From assembly GCA_902774115.1 (NCBI GenBank), contig CACYHH010000005.1, positions 1 through 64,000 of the forward strand: a stretch of 64,000 bases of DNA, in the 5' to 3' direction. Every line of letters begins with the position of its first letter. Within the stretch, counting starts at the first letter, position 1. Below are positions 42,820 through 53,000 of the stretch, in pieces. The stretch comes from an uncultured Spirochaetales bacterium (GTDB lineage Bacteria > UBP6 > UBA1177). The notes under the pieces are model-generated. The model was not told the DNA's origin. It ran no database searches and saw nothing but the letters and a program-made list of their open reading frames with translations. Made by a program: the position numbers and the translations under genes.

Positions 42820-45048
42820 TTATTTGTCGATTTTTTTGCCGCACTTCTGGCAGACTTTGCCGCTTCTTTTCTTTTCAACGACATATTTGAAGCCGCATTC
42901 GGGGCAGACTTCGCCTTCGACCGGTTTGTACCAGCTGACGAAATCGCATTTCGGATAATTCGAGCAGCCGTAGAAAAGTCTTCCTTTTTTGGAGCGTTTC
43001 ACAGTTATAGCGCCGTCTCCGCATACCGGACAGTCGCATATTTTCTTGTCTTCCTTGATTATCGTCTTGCATTTCGGATAAGCGCTGCACGCCTTGAATT
43101 CGCCGAAACGTCCTTTTTTGATGACGAGTTTGCTTCCGCAGTTCGGGCACACTTCATCAAGTTCGACATTCTTTTCCTCTTCGGTTTCCTCTTTGAGATG
43201 GTAGATATCGCCGTCTTTTTCAAATGTTCCGGCAAAGTCGCATTCGGGGTAGCCTTCGCATGAAAGGAAAGGAAGATTTCCTTTTTTCGACCATCTGAGA
43301 ACGAGTCTTTTGCCGCATTTAGGACACGGTTCTTCGGCATAAATTTTCTTTTTGCCCTCTTTCTTGACTTCGGTGATCCCTTTGTCGAGGACTTTAGAGA
43401 ATGTCGCGTAGAAACTTCTGAGAACGTCAAGCCAGTCTTTCTCGCCGGTTTCGACGGTGTCGAGATCAGATTCCATTTCAGCGGTGAAGTTGACGTTGAT
43501 GATTTCCGGGAAGAATGAAACGAGCGTATCGCTGACCAGAATCCCGAGGTCTGTCGCCATGAGTGCGCCGCGTGGTTCTTTCATGCGTTCGACATAGTTG
43601 CGCTGAACGATCTGTTTGATGACGGTCGCATAAGTCGAAGGTCTGCCGACTCCCTTTTCTTCGAGCTCTTTGACGAGGCTGCCTTCGGTAAATCTCGGCG
43701 TCGGCTTGGTGAAATGCTGCTCGCATACCGGATTTTCAAGATTTACGGTTTCGTTTTCGGTAACCTTCGGAATGGTGTCGTCCTTGCCCGTTTTTTTGTA
43801 TATCTTGCGGAAACCTTCGAACTGGATGACACTTCCCGTCTTTTTGAAGGAATATTTCTTGTCGGTGTCTTCGATCGTGATCGCTGTCGTTTCGTAAACG
43901 GCATCCTTCATCTGGGTAGCAACGAATCTTTTCCAGATGAGAGTGTAGATGTTGAGTTCGTCTTTTGTGAGTTTCGACGCGATTTTTGTCGGAGTGAGCT
44001 CGACGTTTGTCGGTCTGATCGCTTCGTGCGCATCCTGGGTCTTTCCTTTTTTGTTTGCGTAATATTTCGTTTTCGGTGCAAGGTATTCTTTTCCGACATT
44101 TGCCGCAATGTAGTCTCTGAGAGCCGCGTTCGCCTCTTCGGAAATTCTGAAAGAGTCGGTTCTCATGTAGGTTATAAGACCGGTGAAGCCGTCTTCGCCA
44201 AGATCTTTACCTTCATAGAGAGACTGCGCGATTCTCATCGTCTGCTCACCTGTGTAGTTGTGCAGGCGAGAACCTTCCTGCTGAAGATTACTCGTGTTGA
44301 GCGGAGGAAGCGGAGACTCCTTTTTTTCCTTTTTTTCGACAGAAACTATCGAGAAAGAATTGGTTTTTGCGATATCGTCTCTGATTGCATTCGCCTCTTT
44401 TTCGTTTGAGACTTCGACTTTTTCCCCTTTGATTTTTTCAAGAAGGGCTTCGAATCTGCCGTTTTTCCCTGCGAAATCGGCTTTGAACGACCAGTATTCT
44501 TCGGGAACGAAGGAGCGGATCTCTTTTTCGCGGTCAACTATCATTTCAAGTGCTACCGACTGAACTCTTCCCGCGCTGAGTCCTTTCTTTACGCTTCTCC
44601 AGAGGAACGGGGAAAGTTTGTAGCCGACTATTCTGTCGAGAATTCTGCGTGCCTGCTGCGAATTGTAGAGATCTTCGTTAAGCTCTGCCGAAGTCGAAAG
44701 AGCTTTTTCTATTCCGCTCTTCGTGATTTCGTGGAAAAGAACGCGGTGGATGACTTTGTTCGTGAAAAGTGACGCGATATGGAACGCTATAGCTTCTCCT
44801 TCACGGTCAGGGTCGGAACCGATATAGATTTCATCAGCCGCATCGGCCTCTTTTTTGAGCATCGAAATCGTTCCTTCCTTGCCGGGAATCACTTCGTAAT
44901 CGGGTTTGAAGTTGTCGTCAATGTCGATTCCCAGAGTTTTTGACGGAAGATCGATGATGTGACCCATTGATGCCACGACTTTGAAATCGGGCAGATATTT
45001 TGTAAGAGTTTTTGCCTTTGTTGGTGATTCCACAATAAGAAGTTTCAT
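42820..45048 (-). CDS. topA: DNA topoisomerase I
   Basis: Type IA enzyme that relaxes negative supercoils. 742 residues. Toprim motifs ESPTKA (Glu7) and DPDREGE (79-85), active-site Tyr294 in TYMRTDS, and at least four C-terminal four-Cys zinc modules (CPKC, CPNC, CPVC and CPEC, each with a distal Cys pair). The last is degenerate and ends CQKCGKKIDK. It overlaps dprA by 4 bp, as the last gene of cmk-ispH-dprA-topA. Confidence 0.97.
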   Translation of the reverse strand: MKLLIVESPTKAKTLTKYLPDFKVVASMGHIIDLPSKTLGIDIDDNFKPDYEVIPGKEGTISMLKKEADAADEIYIGSDPDREGEAIAFHIASLFTNKVIHRVLFHEITKSGIEKALSTSAELNEDLYNSQQARRILDRIVGYKLSPFLWRSVKKGLSAGRVQSVALEMIVDREKEIRSFVPEEYWSFKADFAGKNGRFEALLEKIKGEKVEVSNEKEANAIRDDIAKTNSFSIVSVEKKEKKESPLPPLNTSNLQQEGSRLHNYTGEQTMRIAQSLYEGKDLGEDGFTGLITYMRTDSFRISEEANAALRDYIAANVGKEYLAPKTKYYANKKGKTQDAHEAIRPTNVELTPTKIASKLTKDELNIYTLIWKRFVATQMKDAVYETTAITIEDTDKKYSFKKTGSVIQFEGFRKIYKKTGKDDTIPKVTENETVNLENPVCEQHFTKPTPRFTEGSLVKELEEKGVGRPSTYATVIKQIVQRNYVERMKEPRGALMATDLGILVSDTLVSFFPEIINVNFTAEMESDLDTVETGEKDWLDVLRSFYATFSKVLDKGITEVKKEGKKKIYAEEPCPKCGKRLVLRWSKKGNLPFLSCEGYPECDFAGTFEKDGDIYHLKEETEEEKNVELDEVCPNCGSKLVIKKGRFGEFKACSAYPKCKTIIKEDKKICDCPVCGDGAITVKRSKKGRLFYGCSNYPKCDFVSWYKPVEGEVCPECGFKYVVEKKRSGKVCQKCGKKIDK

Positions 45049-45992
45049 AATGTTGCCTCACTTGGTTTATAAATTTTGCCGTTAAGCTCGCTCACTATCC
45101 CTTCAAGAACAAGCGAAAGCAGTACAGCCGGAAGCTCAGCCGCGCCGATTCCCGAAAGAACGGTGAGAGTGTCAAAGTCGATCCCCGACGGGTTTGACTT
45201 TATTATGTTATAAACAATTTTTTTAGTTCCATCAAGTTGCACTTCTTTTTTATCGCCTGAGACAGTATTTTTGCCTGAAATTTCAGTGCATTCCGCGTTT
45301 TGTCTTTCTGAAAGAAGTCCGAAATCGTGATCAAAGCATCCGCTTTCTCCTGATAACATGTCGAAATCGGAAAGTATACTGAGATTTCTGCTGTTACGGT
45401 ATTTTTTCAAAAATCCGTAATTTCCTTCAAAAAGCGGATCTCCGATTTCTCCCGGGCAGACGAAAACTTTTTTGCCGTATTCGAGCGCAAGACGTGCCGT
45501 GATGAGACTTCCGCTCTTTGCCGCAGCCTGAACGAGAACGAGCGAGCTGCACATTTTTGCCACAGTCTCGTTTCTTATCGGAAAGTTTCTGCCGATAGGC
45601 GGCGTGTCCGGCGGAAACTGTGAAATGACAGCGCCGCTGTGTTTGATTTCCTCGGCAAGACCGACATTTTCTTCAGGGTAAATGATGTTTATTCCGGTTC
45701 CTAAGACCGCGATCGTTCTTCCTCCGGCTCTGAGCGCCGCGCGGTGTGATTCTGTGTCGATTCCGCGCGCTAAACCGCTGATAACCGTTTTACCGCTTCT
45801 GACTGCCGCTTCCGCCGCTTTTTCAGCTAATTTTATGCCGTAAAGAGATGGCTTCCTGCTTCCGACGATTGCGATTCCGTCCGCGTCACACGGAAGGAGC
45901 GAGCCTTCGATGTCAAGAGGCAGTCCGATTACCGGATTGAGTTTTAAAATTCTGTCGGGATGGTTTTCCGCGGTGTTGCTTATTTTAGCCAT
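45045..45992 (-). CDS. dprA: DNA processing protein DprA
   Basis: Loads RecA on incoming single-stranded DNA in transformation. 315 residues: Rossmann-like core with IVGSRKPSLYG, SGLARGIDTESHRAAL, LGTGINIIYPEEN, FPIRNETVAKM and AAAKSGSLITARLALEYGKKVF. The C-terminal ~60 residues form the winged-helix domain (LTVLSGIGAAELPAVLLSLVLEG). The N-terminal SAM domain of longer homologues is absent or reduced. Between ispH (8-bp overlap) and topA (4-bp overlap). Confidence 0.94.
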   Translation of the reverse strand: MAKISNTAENHPDRILKLNPVIGLPLDIEGSLLPCDADGIAIVGSRKPSLYGIKLAEKAAEAAVRSGKTVISGLARGIDTESHRAALRAGGRTIAVLGTGINIIYPEENVGLAEEIKHSGAVISQFPPDTPPIGRNFPIRNETVAKMCSSLVLVQAAAKSGSLITARLALEYGKKVFVCPGEIGDPLFEGNYGFLKKYRNSRNLSILSDFDMLSGESGCFDHDFGLLSERQNAECTEISGKNTVSGDKKEVQLDGTKKIVYNIIKSNPSGIDFDTLTVLSGIGAAELPAVLLSLVLEGIVSELNGKIYKPSEATL

Positions 45993-46881
45993 TGAGCGAG
46001 CCTAAAAACGATTTCATTTCCTCGATCTGCTCGTCCGGAGTGGATGCGCCTGCGGTGATCCCCACAGATTCCGAATTTTTCAGTATTTCGATATCGGATG
46101 CGCTGAAATCTTCGGGTGATTCGACCCAGAACGAATTTTTGTTCTTTTCCGAAACGACCTGAAAAAGTTTTGACGTGTTCGACGAGTTTCTGCCGCCGAT
46201 AACGACCATCGCGCCGGTTTTTTTTGCAAGTTCGCCCGCCGAATCCTGCCTTTTGAGAGTTGCCGTGCATATTGTTTCCGCTGCGATAAACCTGTGACCC
46301 GGCATAGTTCCTACAGTTTTACGCACTTTTTTGAGGAGGAAATCGTAATTCGCAGGGCGCGAAGTCGTCTGCGCGACGGCGAAAATCCTGTCGTGAACTT
46401 TTATGAATTCGGAGAGTTCTTCGCTTTTCGACTCGAATTCAGTCGGATGGATCACGAAAAAACTGCCCGAAATTTTTGAAGTGATCCCTCTTACTTCGGA
46501 GTGTTCCCGGTCTCCCATGATGAGGACTGCGAAACCTTCGGCAGAGCGCTTTTCAACGAGCTGATGTATCCTCTGGACGTAAGGGCATGTCGTATCGATC
46601 AGCGTGATGCCTGTAAATCTGTCAAGCTGAGCGCGTTCATCCTTCGTGATGCCGTGGCTTCGTATCACGACGCACGAATTTTCCTGAATCGAGTCGATAC
46701 CGATGACGTCGACCCCTTTTTCAGCGTACTGCGCGATCACTCTCGGATTGTGGATAAGAGGTCCCAGCATAAACACTTTCATTCCGCTGCTTTTAGCGTT
46801 TTTTACTGCATCTTCGAGCAGGGAGAAGGCTCTCCTTACGCCGAAGCACACACCTGAATTGTCGGCAACCGTTATTTTCAT
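45985..46881 (-). CDS. ispH: 4-hydroxy-3-methylbut-2-enyl diphosphate reductase
   Basis: Last step of the MEP isoprenoid pathway: HMBPP to IPP and DMAPP. 298 residues. The Fe-S cluster cysteines are Cys12 (GVCFGVRR), Cys99 (TCPYV) and Cys205 (TICTAT); HGI and the conserved Glu126 region (REHSEV) are also present. It overlaps cmk by 4 bp and dprA by 8 bp. Confidence 0.96.
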   Translation of the reverse strand: MKITVADNSGVCFGVRRAFSLLEDAVKNAKSSGMKVFMLGPLIHNPRVIAQYAEKGVDVIGIDSIQENSCVVIRSHGITKDERAQLDRFTGITLIDTTCPYVQRIHQLVEKRSAEGFAVLIMGDREHSEVRGITSKISGSFFVIHPTEFESKSEELSEFIKVHDRIFAVAQTTSRPANYDFLLKKVRKTVGTMPGHRFIAAETICTATLKRQDSAGELAKKTGAMVVIGGRNSSNTSKLFQVVSEKNKNSFWVESPEDFSASDIEILKNSESVGITAGASTPDEQIEEMKSFLGSLNG

Positions 46882-47546
46882 TTTTCCTCTCTTTCATGAG
46901 CATATTTGACGATGAGATCGACTGTCTGCTCCAAATTTATGTCGGAATTGTCGAGCAGAACGGCGTCTTCAGCCTGTTTAAGCGGGGAAACTGCGCGTGT
47001 CGAATCCTTGATGTCGCGCTCTTTTATCTCTTTTACGAGTTCGTCAAAATCGACTTTCAGCCCTTTAGCCTCTATTTCGAGCATTCTGCGTTTCGCCCTT
47101 TTTTCAGGGGATGCCGTGAGGAAGATCTTGAGTTCCGCATCCGGCATGATGACTGTGCCGATGTCGCGTCCTTCCATGACGACTCCGCCGGCTTCGGCAT
47201 ATTTTCTCTGCATGTTGAAAAGAGCTTCTCTGACAAACGGGATTGCCGAAACCGAACTTGCCTTCATGCTGATTTTTTCGGCGCGGATCTCGGTTGTTAC
47301 ATCTTTTCCGTTGAGAAAAACGCGGTTGATACCGTTTTCGATTTTGAAAGAAACTTCGAAATTTTTCAGAAGTTCCCTGATTTTGTCGTGTTCTTCAACG
47401 CCGGTTTCGCCCATAAAGACGGCTAAAGCCCGGTAAATCGCGCCGGTATCGATATAGGCATAACCAAGTTTTTCAGCCGTGAGCCTGCTCACGCTGCTTT
47501 TACCTGCACCTGCGGGACCGTCGATTGCAACTCTGATTTTTTTCAT
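46878..47546 (-). CDS. cmk: Cytidylate kinase
   Basis: Phosphorylates CMP and dCMP. 222 residues from ATG 47546, preceded by GGAGGG; a TTG at 47558 lies within the ribosome site and is not needed. P-loop GPAGAGKSS at residues about 9-17, the NMP-binding region YIDTGAIYRAL, MEGRDIGTVIMPDAELKIFLTAS and the C-terminal LLDNSDINLEQTV. First gene of a four-gene operon, with a TATAAT-type promoter upstream. Confidence 0.96.
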   Translation of the reverse strand: MKKIRVAIDGPAGAGKSSVSRLTAEKLGYAYIDTGAIYRALAVFMGETGVEEHDKIRELLKNFEVSFKIENGINRVFLNGKDVTTEIRAEKISMKASSVSAIPFVREALFNMQRKYAEAGGVVMEGRDIGTVIMPDAELKIFLTASPEKRAKRRMLEIEAKGLKVDFDELVKEIKERDIKDSTRAVSPLKQAEDAVLLDNSDINLEQTVDLIVKYAHEREEK

Positions 47547-47570
47547 AGCACCCTCCAAAAAACGGTGTAT

Positions 47571-47600
47571 TATAATTTTGGATTTTTAGAAAATCAAATT
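47571..47600 (-). promoter_or_regulatory. Predicted sigma70 promoter for cmk operon
   Basis: On the minus strand TTGATT followed 17 bp later by TATAAT (complement of the ATTATA near 47571-47576), about 25 bp upstream of the cmk start at 47546. Confidence 0.5.
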
Positions 47601-47636
47601 TCTTTTTGAATTATTGTTATTGTTGTTTTTTGATTT

Positions 47637-47693
47637 GCCGCCGTCGATATTTCGATATTCGACATTTCGAAATTTCGACAAAGATCCGGCGGC
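47637..47693. repeat. Octamer array between GCCGCCG and CGGCGGC arms (copy 3)
   Basis: GCCGCCG at 47637-47643 and CGGCGGC at 47687-47693 enclose TCGATATT, TCGATAT, TCGACATT, TCGAAATT and TCGAC. It lies 7 bp past the moxR stop, in the gap before cmk. It includes the palindrome TCGAAATTTCGA-like core. Confidence 0.82.
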
Positions 47694-47700
47694 ATTAAAT

Positions 47701-48678
47701 CTAAGGAACTTCAACCCGGTTCAGGAGTTCGGAGATGATCTTGTCGGTGGAGATTTTTTCGGCTTCGGCTTCGAAAGAGGGGATGATTCTGTGGCGGAGC
47801 ACCGGATATGCGACTTCCTTGATGTCTTCCGGGGTTACGAAAGTCCGTCCTTCGATGAAAGCGCGGATCCTTCCTGCAAGAATGAGGAAAATGCTTGCTC
47901 TCGGGCTTGCTCCTACATCGATGAGCTGCGCGATCGCCTTTTCTTTCGGCTGCCTTGTTTCCGAAACGATCGAAATGACATATTTTTTGATCCTGTCGTC
48001 GGTGTAGATCTGTTTCGCGATCTCCTGCCACTCCTTTATTCCGTCTCTGCTCAGGATTTTATTGAGTTTCTGCGTGAGTTCGCGTCTCTCGAATTTCTCG
48101 ATTATTTTAAGCTCTTCATCCGGAGTCGGGTAATCAATGAGAACTTTGAACATGAACCTGTCGACCTGCGCTTCGGGAAGCGGGTAGGTTCCTTCCTGCT
48201 CAAGCGGGTTCTGCGTCGCTAAAACGATGAACGGATCAGGCAGTTTGAAAGTGTCTCCGCCGATTGTGACCTGACGCTCCTGCATCGCTTCGAGAAGAGC
48301 CGACTGGACTTTTGCCGGTGCACGGTTTATCTCGTCGGCAAGGATGACATTCGAGAAAATTACCCCTTTCTTTGTCTCGAAATTGTGCTCGGTCATGTTG
48401 AAGATCCTGCTTCCGATTATATCCGCGGGAAGCAGATCGGGCGTAAACTGTATCCTCTGAAAATCGAGGTCGGTCGAGTCTGCAAAAGCCTTGACGGCGG
48501 TCGTTTTTGCAAGTCCCGGAACGCCTTCGAGCAGGATGTGACCTTCGCCGATCATGCCCATTATGAGCGCTTCGACCATCTCTTCCTGACCGACTATAAC
48601 TTTTGAAATTTCCGATTTCAGAGCGTTTATCGTCAGCGCGTGAGCTCTGATTTTTTCATTCAATTCGCCGAATTCCAT
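47701..48678 (-). CDS. MoxR-family AAA+ ATPase
   Basis: 325 residues. Walker A LLEGVPGLAKT, Walker B LADEINRAP, sensor FIVLATQNPLEQEGTYPLPEAQ, arginine finger region VDRFMFKV and a C-terminal lid ending in LLNRVEVP. MoxR ATPases act as chaperones for metal-cofactor or cell-envelope complexes, usually encoded next to DUF58 and VWA proteins; none of these is adjacent here. CGGAGGG precedes the ATG at 48678. Divergent from rodA. Confidence 0.92.
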   Translation of the reverse strand: MEFGELNEKIRAHALTINALKSEISKVIVGQEEMVEALIMGMIGEGHILLEGVPGLAKTTAVKAFADSTDLDFQRIQFTPDLLPADIIGSRIFNMTEHNFETKKGVIFSNVILADEINRAPAKVQSALLEAMQERQVTIGGDTFKLPDPFIVLATQNPLEQEGTYPLPEAQVDRFMFKVLIDYPTPDEELKIIEKFERRELTQKLNKILSRDGIKEWQEIAKQIYTDDRIKKYVISIVSETRQPKEKAIAQLIDVGASPRASIFLILAGRIRAFIEGRTFVTPEDIKEVAYPVLRHRIIPSFEAEAEKISTDKIISELLNRVEVP

Positions 48679-48740
48679 ATAACCCTCCGTAAAAAAACCG
48701 AACCAGAAACAAGCGGCATATTAAATTTATTTCATTTTTC

Positions 48741-48768
48741 TTGCAAGTCGGCGCGAAAACTATATATC
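48741..48768 (+). promoter_or_regulatory. Predicted promoter for rodA, with shared palindromic -35
   Basis: TTGCAA at 48741-48746, 16-bp spacer, TATATC at 48763-48768. TTGCAA is its own reverse complement and can also serve a minus-strand promoter for moxR. Confidence 0.45.
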
Positions 48769-48799
48769 CGATACAACTTTTGTTTGTTCGGAGTCTGCA

Positions 48800-49888
48800 G
48801 TGCCCAAGAAAAAGATAGACATTTTTTTGATTCTTCCGCTTGCAGCGATACTTTTTCTGGGTCTTCTTTCTCTCAGCAGCGCTCTTCTTTCGAAATTTTA
48901 CATCCAGTCGATCTGGGTCGTACTTGCTGCGGTTGTCTTTATTTTCGTTTCGTATTCTGATCTCCGTATGTTCGAGCGTGCGGCTATCCCGATGTATTTC
49001 GCGAACGTCATACTTCTTGCCCTCGTTCTGTTGATCGGCAAGACGAGCGGCGGCGCGCAGAGGTGGCTCGATATCGGGTTCATGAACTTCCAGGTCAGCG
49101 AACTTAGTAAAATTTCAGTAATATTATTCATAGCTTATCAGTTTAACTTAAAACCGACTCTCGAAGACGGTTACAACCTTATCGACATTTTGCCGGAAGC
49201 GTTCGGTATATTCATCCCGGTTTTTCTGATCTACAAAGAACCCGATCTCGGAACGGCGATCCTTGTCGGAGCTGTCGCGGCGGCGATGATCCTTTCAACC
49301 AAAATAAACCGGAAATGGCTCTTCGGAGTTCTGCTTTTCATCATAGTTTCTGTGCCGATACTCTGGATGTGGGGACTTCACGACTATCAGAAAACACGCG
49401 TAATTTCGCTTGTAACGATGCTTCTTGGCGAAGAATCGCAGGAACTCAGCCAGACTTCGCAGTACCACATCAAACAGTCGATAATCGCGGTCGGAAGCGG
49501 ACGTCTGCACGGCAAAGGCTACAACCGCGGCACGCAGAACATGCTCCGTTTCATTCCGGAGCACCACACCGACTTCATTTTTTCGGTCTATGCTGAAGAA
49601 TTCGGTTTTTTCGGAGTCATGCTGCTCCTTTTTCTCTATTTCCTGCTTTTAGTCAGGATTCTTCTCCTTGTCGGTAAGGTCAAGGACAAGTTTTCGGCGC
49701 TCATTCTCGTCGGTTCCTGCGCCCACATCTGGCTTCAGGTTCTTGTCAATATCGGGATGGTCACGGGCATCCTGCCTGTCGTCGGGATCCCGCTGCCGTG
49801 GTTTTCATACGGCGGAAGTTCGCTCATTTTCAACATGCTGCTTATGGGGCTCGTGCATAATGTCAGTTTGCACCGGTGTTATGTCTGA
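48800..49888 (+). CDS. rodA: RodA-type SEDS peptidoglycan polymerase
   Basis: Polymerises lipid II glycan strands for cell elongation, in partnership with a class B PBP. 362 residues, about ten membrane helices. SEDS landmarks: GAQRWLDIGFMNFQVSELSK, the conserved KEPDLGTA segment, HHTDFIFSVYAEEFGFFG, and the C-terminal PLPWFSYGGSS. Shorter than FtsW, and without its long N-terminal tail. The start is GTG 48800 after TCGGAG. No mreBCD or pbp2 is adjacent. Confidence 0.92.
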   Translation: MPKKKIDIFLILPLAAILFLGLLSLSSALLSKFYIQSIWVVLAAVVFIFVSYSDLRMFERAAIPMYFANVILLALVLLIGKTSGGAQRWLDIGFMNFQVSELSKISVILFIAYQFNLKPTLEDGYNLIDILPEAFGIFIPVFLIYKEPDLGTAILVGAVAAAMILSTKINRKWLFGVLLFIIVSVPILWMWGLHDYQKTRVISLVTMLLGEESQELSQTSQYHIKQSIIAVGSGRLHGKGYNRGTQNMLRFIPEHHTDFIFSVYAEEFGFFGVMLLLFLYFLLLVRILLLVGKVKDKFSALILVGSCAHIWLQVLVNIGMVTGILPVVGIPLPWFSYGGSSLIFNMLLMGLVHNVSLHRCYV

Positions 49889-50015
49889 TTTTCGGCGGCG
49901 TCGACAAAAAATTGACAAGAAAAGCTCTTTTCGTTACCTTTCGCGCGCTTTTTTTGTTATTTATTAAGAAATTAAACGTTTTTTGGAATTATTCACTAAT
50001 AAAAGGGTAGAAAAA

Positions 50016-53000
50016 ATGTTCAGAAAATCTTTTCTTTTTGTGTTCATGCTTTTGGTTTCTCTTTCTATTTTCGCTGCCGATCCGAAAATGGCGGTTGTTC
50101 CGGCTGCCGGTGAAGGCGATGCTGCGACAATGGCGAAAAATCTCTCGAAAGAGTTCAAAATCCTTTACAAAACCGTTAAGGGTGCACAGCTTTCCGATAT
50201 AGATTCAGCTGCGGCAGGCAAGTTCAAAAAATGCGGTCCGAAGCTGAAATGCGCGCGTGACGAGGCGAAAAAGGTCAAAAAGTCGCAATATGTCCTTTTC
50301 CCGCTCGTAAAGGCTAACGACGAAGGATTCTCTGCGATACTTTACATCTTCGACAAGAACGGCAAAATAGCTAAAAAACAGACCGTTGATGTCGGCAGCG
50401 ATACCGATGCCGAAGATTTTGCTTCGGAAGTTGCCGGAAAACTCATGGAAGCCATTGCAAAACTTTCGGAAGGAAGTGACGAAGGCGGCGACGAGGAAGA
50501 AGCTGAAGAAGCTGCGCCTAAGGAAGAGGCTCCGCAGATGACCGAAAGAGAGAAAAAGGAAGTTCTCCGTTCGGCGTTCAAAGCATACAAAGCAGGTAAA
50601 GGCAAAGATGCTTCATCACTTTTCAGAAAGGCTGAAAACGTAAATCTGGCAGATACTGTCGACGAGGTCATGCAGGCTCTCGACGATGCGAAAGCGATGA
50701 CCAAAAACGGTGACGCTTCGAAAGCTGTCGAAACTGTAAACAAAATCGAAAGAAAGGATCTCGACCTCAGGGAAAAAGGCTACAAAGAGCTTCAGTTTGT
50801 CAAGGAAACCAACAAGAAACGCCGTTACAACGAGCCCGGAAAAGATGAATACGACAAGGCGAGACGTACTTTCAAGAGCGTCAAGAAAGAAATGAAGACC
50901 ATTTCGGTATGGCGCGACGGCGAAATGAAAAAGCTCGAAGATTCTATGGCCGGAAAACTCGACGAGCAGAAAAAGCTCAACGAAAAATTCGAGCAGGACG
51001 AGAAAAAACAGGCAAAAGCCGAGAAAAAACAGGAGAGAGAGCATCAGAAAAAGCTCGAAACCCTCAGAGAAAATGTCGAAAATATGGATGCTATCTACCG
51101 CGACAAGCTCAAAAAGACCGAGAGAGAGATCGAAAAGCTGAACAAACAGCTTGAAGACGAGAGACCTGCCGAGGAGATCTACCAGAAAGAGATCGAAGCA
51201 GAACTTGCGGCTATTGATGAGAAATACAAAAAAGGCGGCAAGGACCTCAAAAAACAGCTCATTCATGCAAAAAAACAGTCCAAAGCCGATATAGAAGCTG
51301 CCGAAAAAGAGTATAACGACAAGATTCAGGCTCTCGACAAATCGAATTCCGACCTCGAAAAACAGATCGCCAAACTTTCCAAAGAAGTTGAAAAGATGGA
51401 AGGTGATTTCGAAGCTGAAGAGCAGAAAGAATCGGAAAAGTTGGACAAGGCTGCGGCTGAAGCTGAAGAGAAGGATGCAAAAGACCTCGAAGCTGCCGAG
51501 AAAAAGGCTGACGAAGAGACCGAAAACCTCAACAAACAGCTTGAGGATTACGACAAAAAACTTTCCGGTTATACCGAAAAATTCGACAAAATAGATTCCG
51601 AAATCAGCGATTACAACGACAAACAGGAAGAAAAACTCAGCAAGAATCAGGAAAAGTTCGACAAGAAGAGAGAAGATGCTGAGCGCAAGTTCGAATCTGA
51701 AAAAAGCGCTGCCGAGGAAAAGGCTGAGCAGGCTTACAGCAAAGGTCAGGCTGAGCGCGCAAAGAAAGTCGAAACAATAGAAACCCAGATGTTCGAGATT
51801 CAGGACAAAGTCGAGAAATACGAAAAGGATCCGAAGTGGCAGAAACTCAAAAAAGATCAGGCTGCCGCATCGAAAGATCTCGCTTCTTTCGAGGACGGTC
51901 ACGACAAATTCGTAGAAAAAGAGACCGCTTCCATTACGAAAAACTATAAGTCGGAACAGGCTAAGATCGATGCCGAGCAGAAGAAAGGCGAGGCTGACAT
52001 CAAGAAGGAAACCGCTGCTTTCAAAGCTAAAAAAGCCGACGAAAAGAAGGTTCTCAACGCAGAAATGAAGAAAGTCGAGCAGGAAAAAGCGGCTTTCGAA
52101 AAGGATATCAAAAAGAAACAGGCGACAATCAACGCAAACAAAAACAACAAGATCAAAGAGATCGAAGGCCGTGCGGCTAAACGCGATGCTGAAAGAAACG
52201 CAAAGGCTAAACAGAGAAAGGCTCAATACGACAAGACTTCGGCTGAAAAGAGAAAACAGCTCGCAGCTCTTGAAAAACAGCGCGAAGCGGCTGATGCAAA
52301 CACTGAAAAGACAAAAGACACCCTTGCACAGCAGCTCGAAAACAAAAAGGCTGCCGCTGAAAAGAAGGTAAACGATCTCGAAGTCGCAATCGAACAGAAG
52401 AAAGACGCTAACGAAAACGCGATAGAAAAAGAGAAACAGGCGGTTTATGCGAAATACGAGAAAAAGGCCGAGACAGACAAAAAAGCGATAAACGGAAAGA
52501 TCGCACAGCTTGAAAGCAACTCGAAAAAAATGATCGCCGGCAAAGAAAAAGACGAGGTGAGATTACGCGCTGAACTTGAAGCTGCCGAAAAGAAGACCGA
52601 TACGATGAAAGACGAGTGGGAAAAGGCTGCTGCAAAGAGAAAAGCTGCACACGAAGCAAACCTCAAAGCTGCCGAAAAACGCGAAGAGGCTGCAAAAGCG
52701 AAGTACGAACAGTCGAAAAACAACATCGAAAAGCAGTACAAGGCTAAGGTCGACGCTCTCATCAAGTCGAAATCGATCTCTTTTGCAGGCGGAAGCGAAT
52801 TCAAGGAAGAGAGAGACAGAAACTTCGAATACAGCGCATACACGAAACAGCTCAATGCCGTCAAAGCCGATGCTCTTGCCGCTCAGGGAATGGAGATCCT
52901 GAAAGACGAAAACATCGCCGAGGCAAGAAAATACTTCTTTGACGCTCTTTATGCCGATGCAAACAGTAAAGCCGCCCAGAACGGTCTCAAAGAGATCGAA

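Noticed and set aside
47701-48678. moxR considered part of a MoxR-DUF58-VWA stress operon
   Set aside because: Neighbours are cmk and rodA; no DUF58 or VWA gene is present.
50616-52226. 536-codon minus-strand open frame, rich in Phe and Leu
   Set aside because: It is the complement of the Lys/Glu-rich coiled-coil gene; AAG/GAA codons give CTT/TTC. No ribosome site and no domain.
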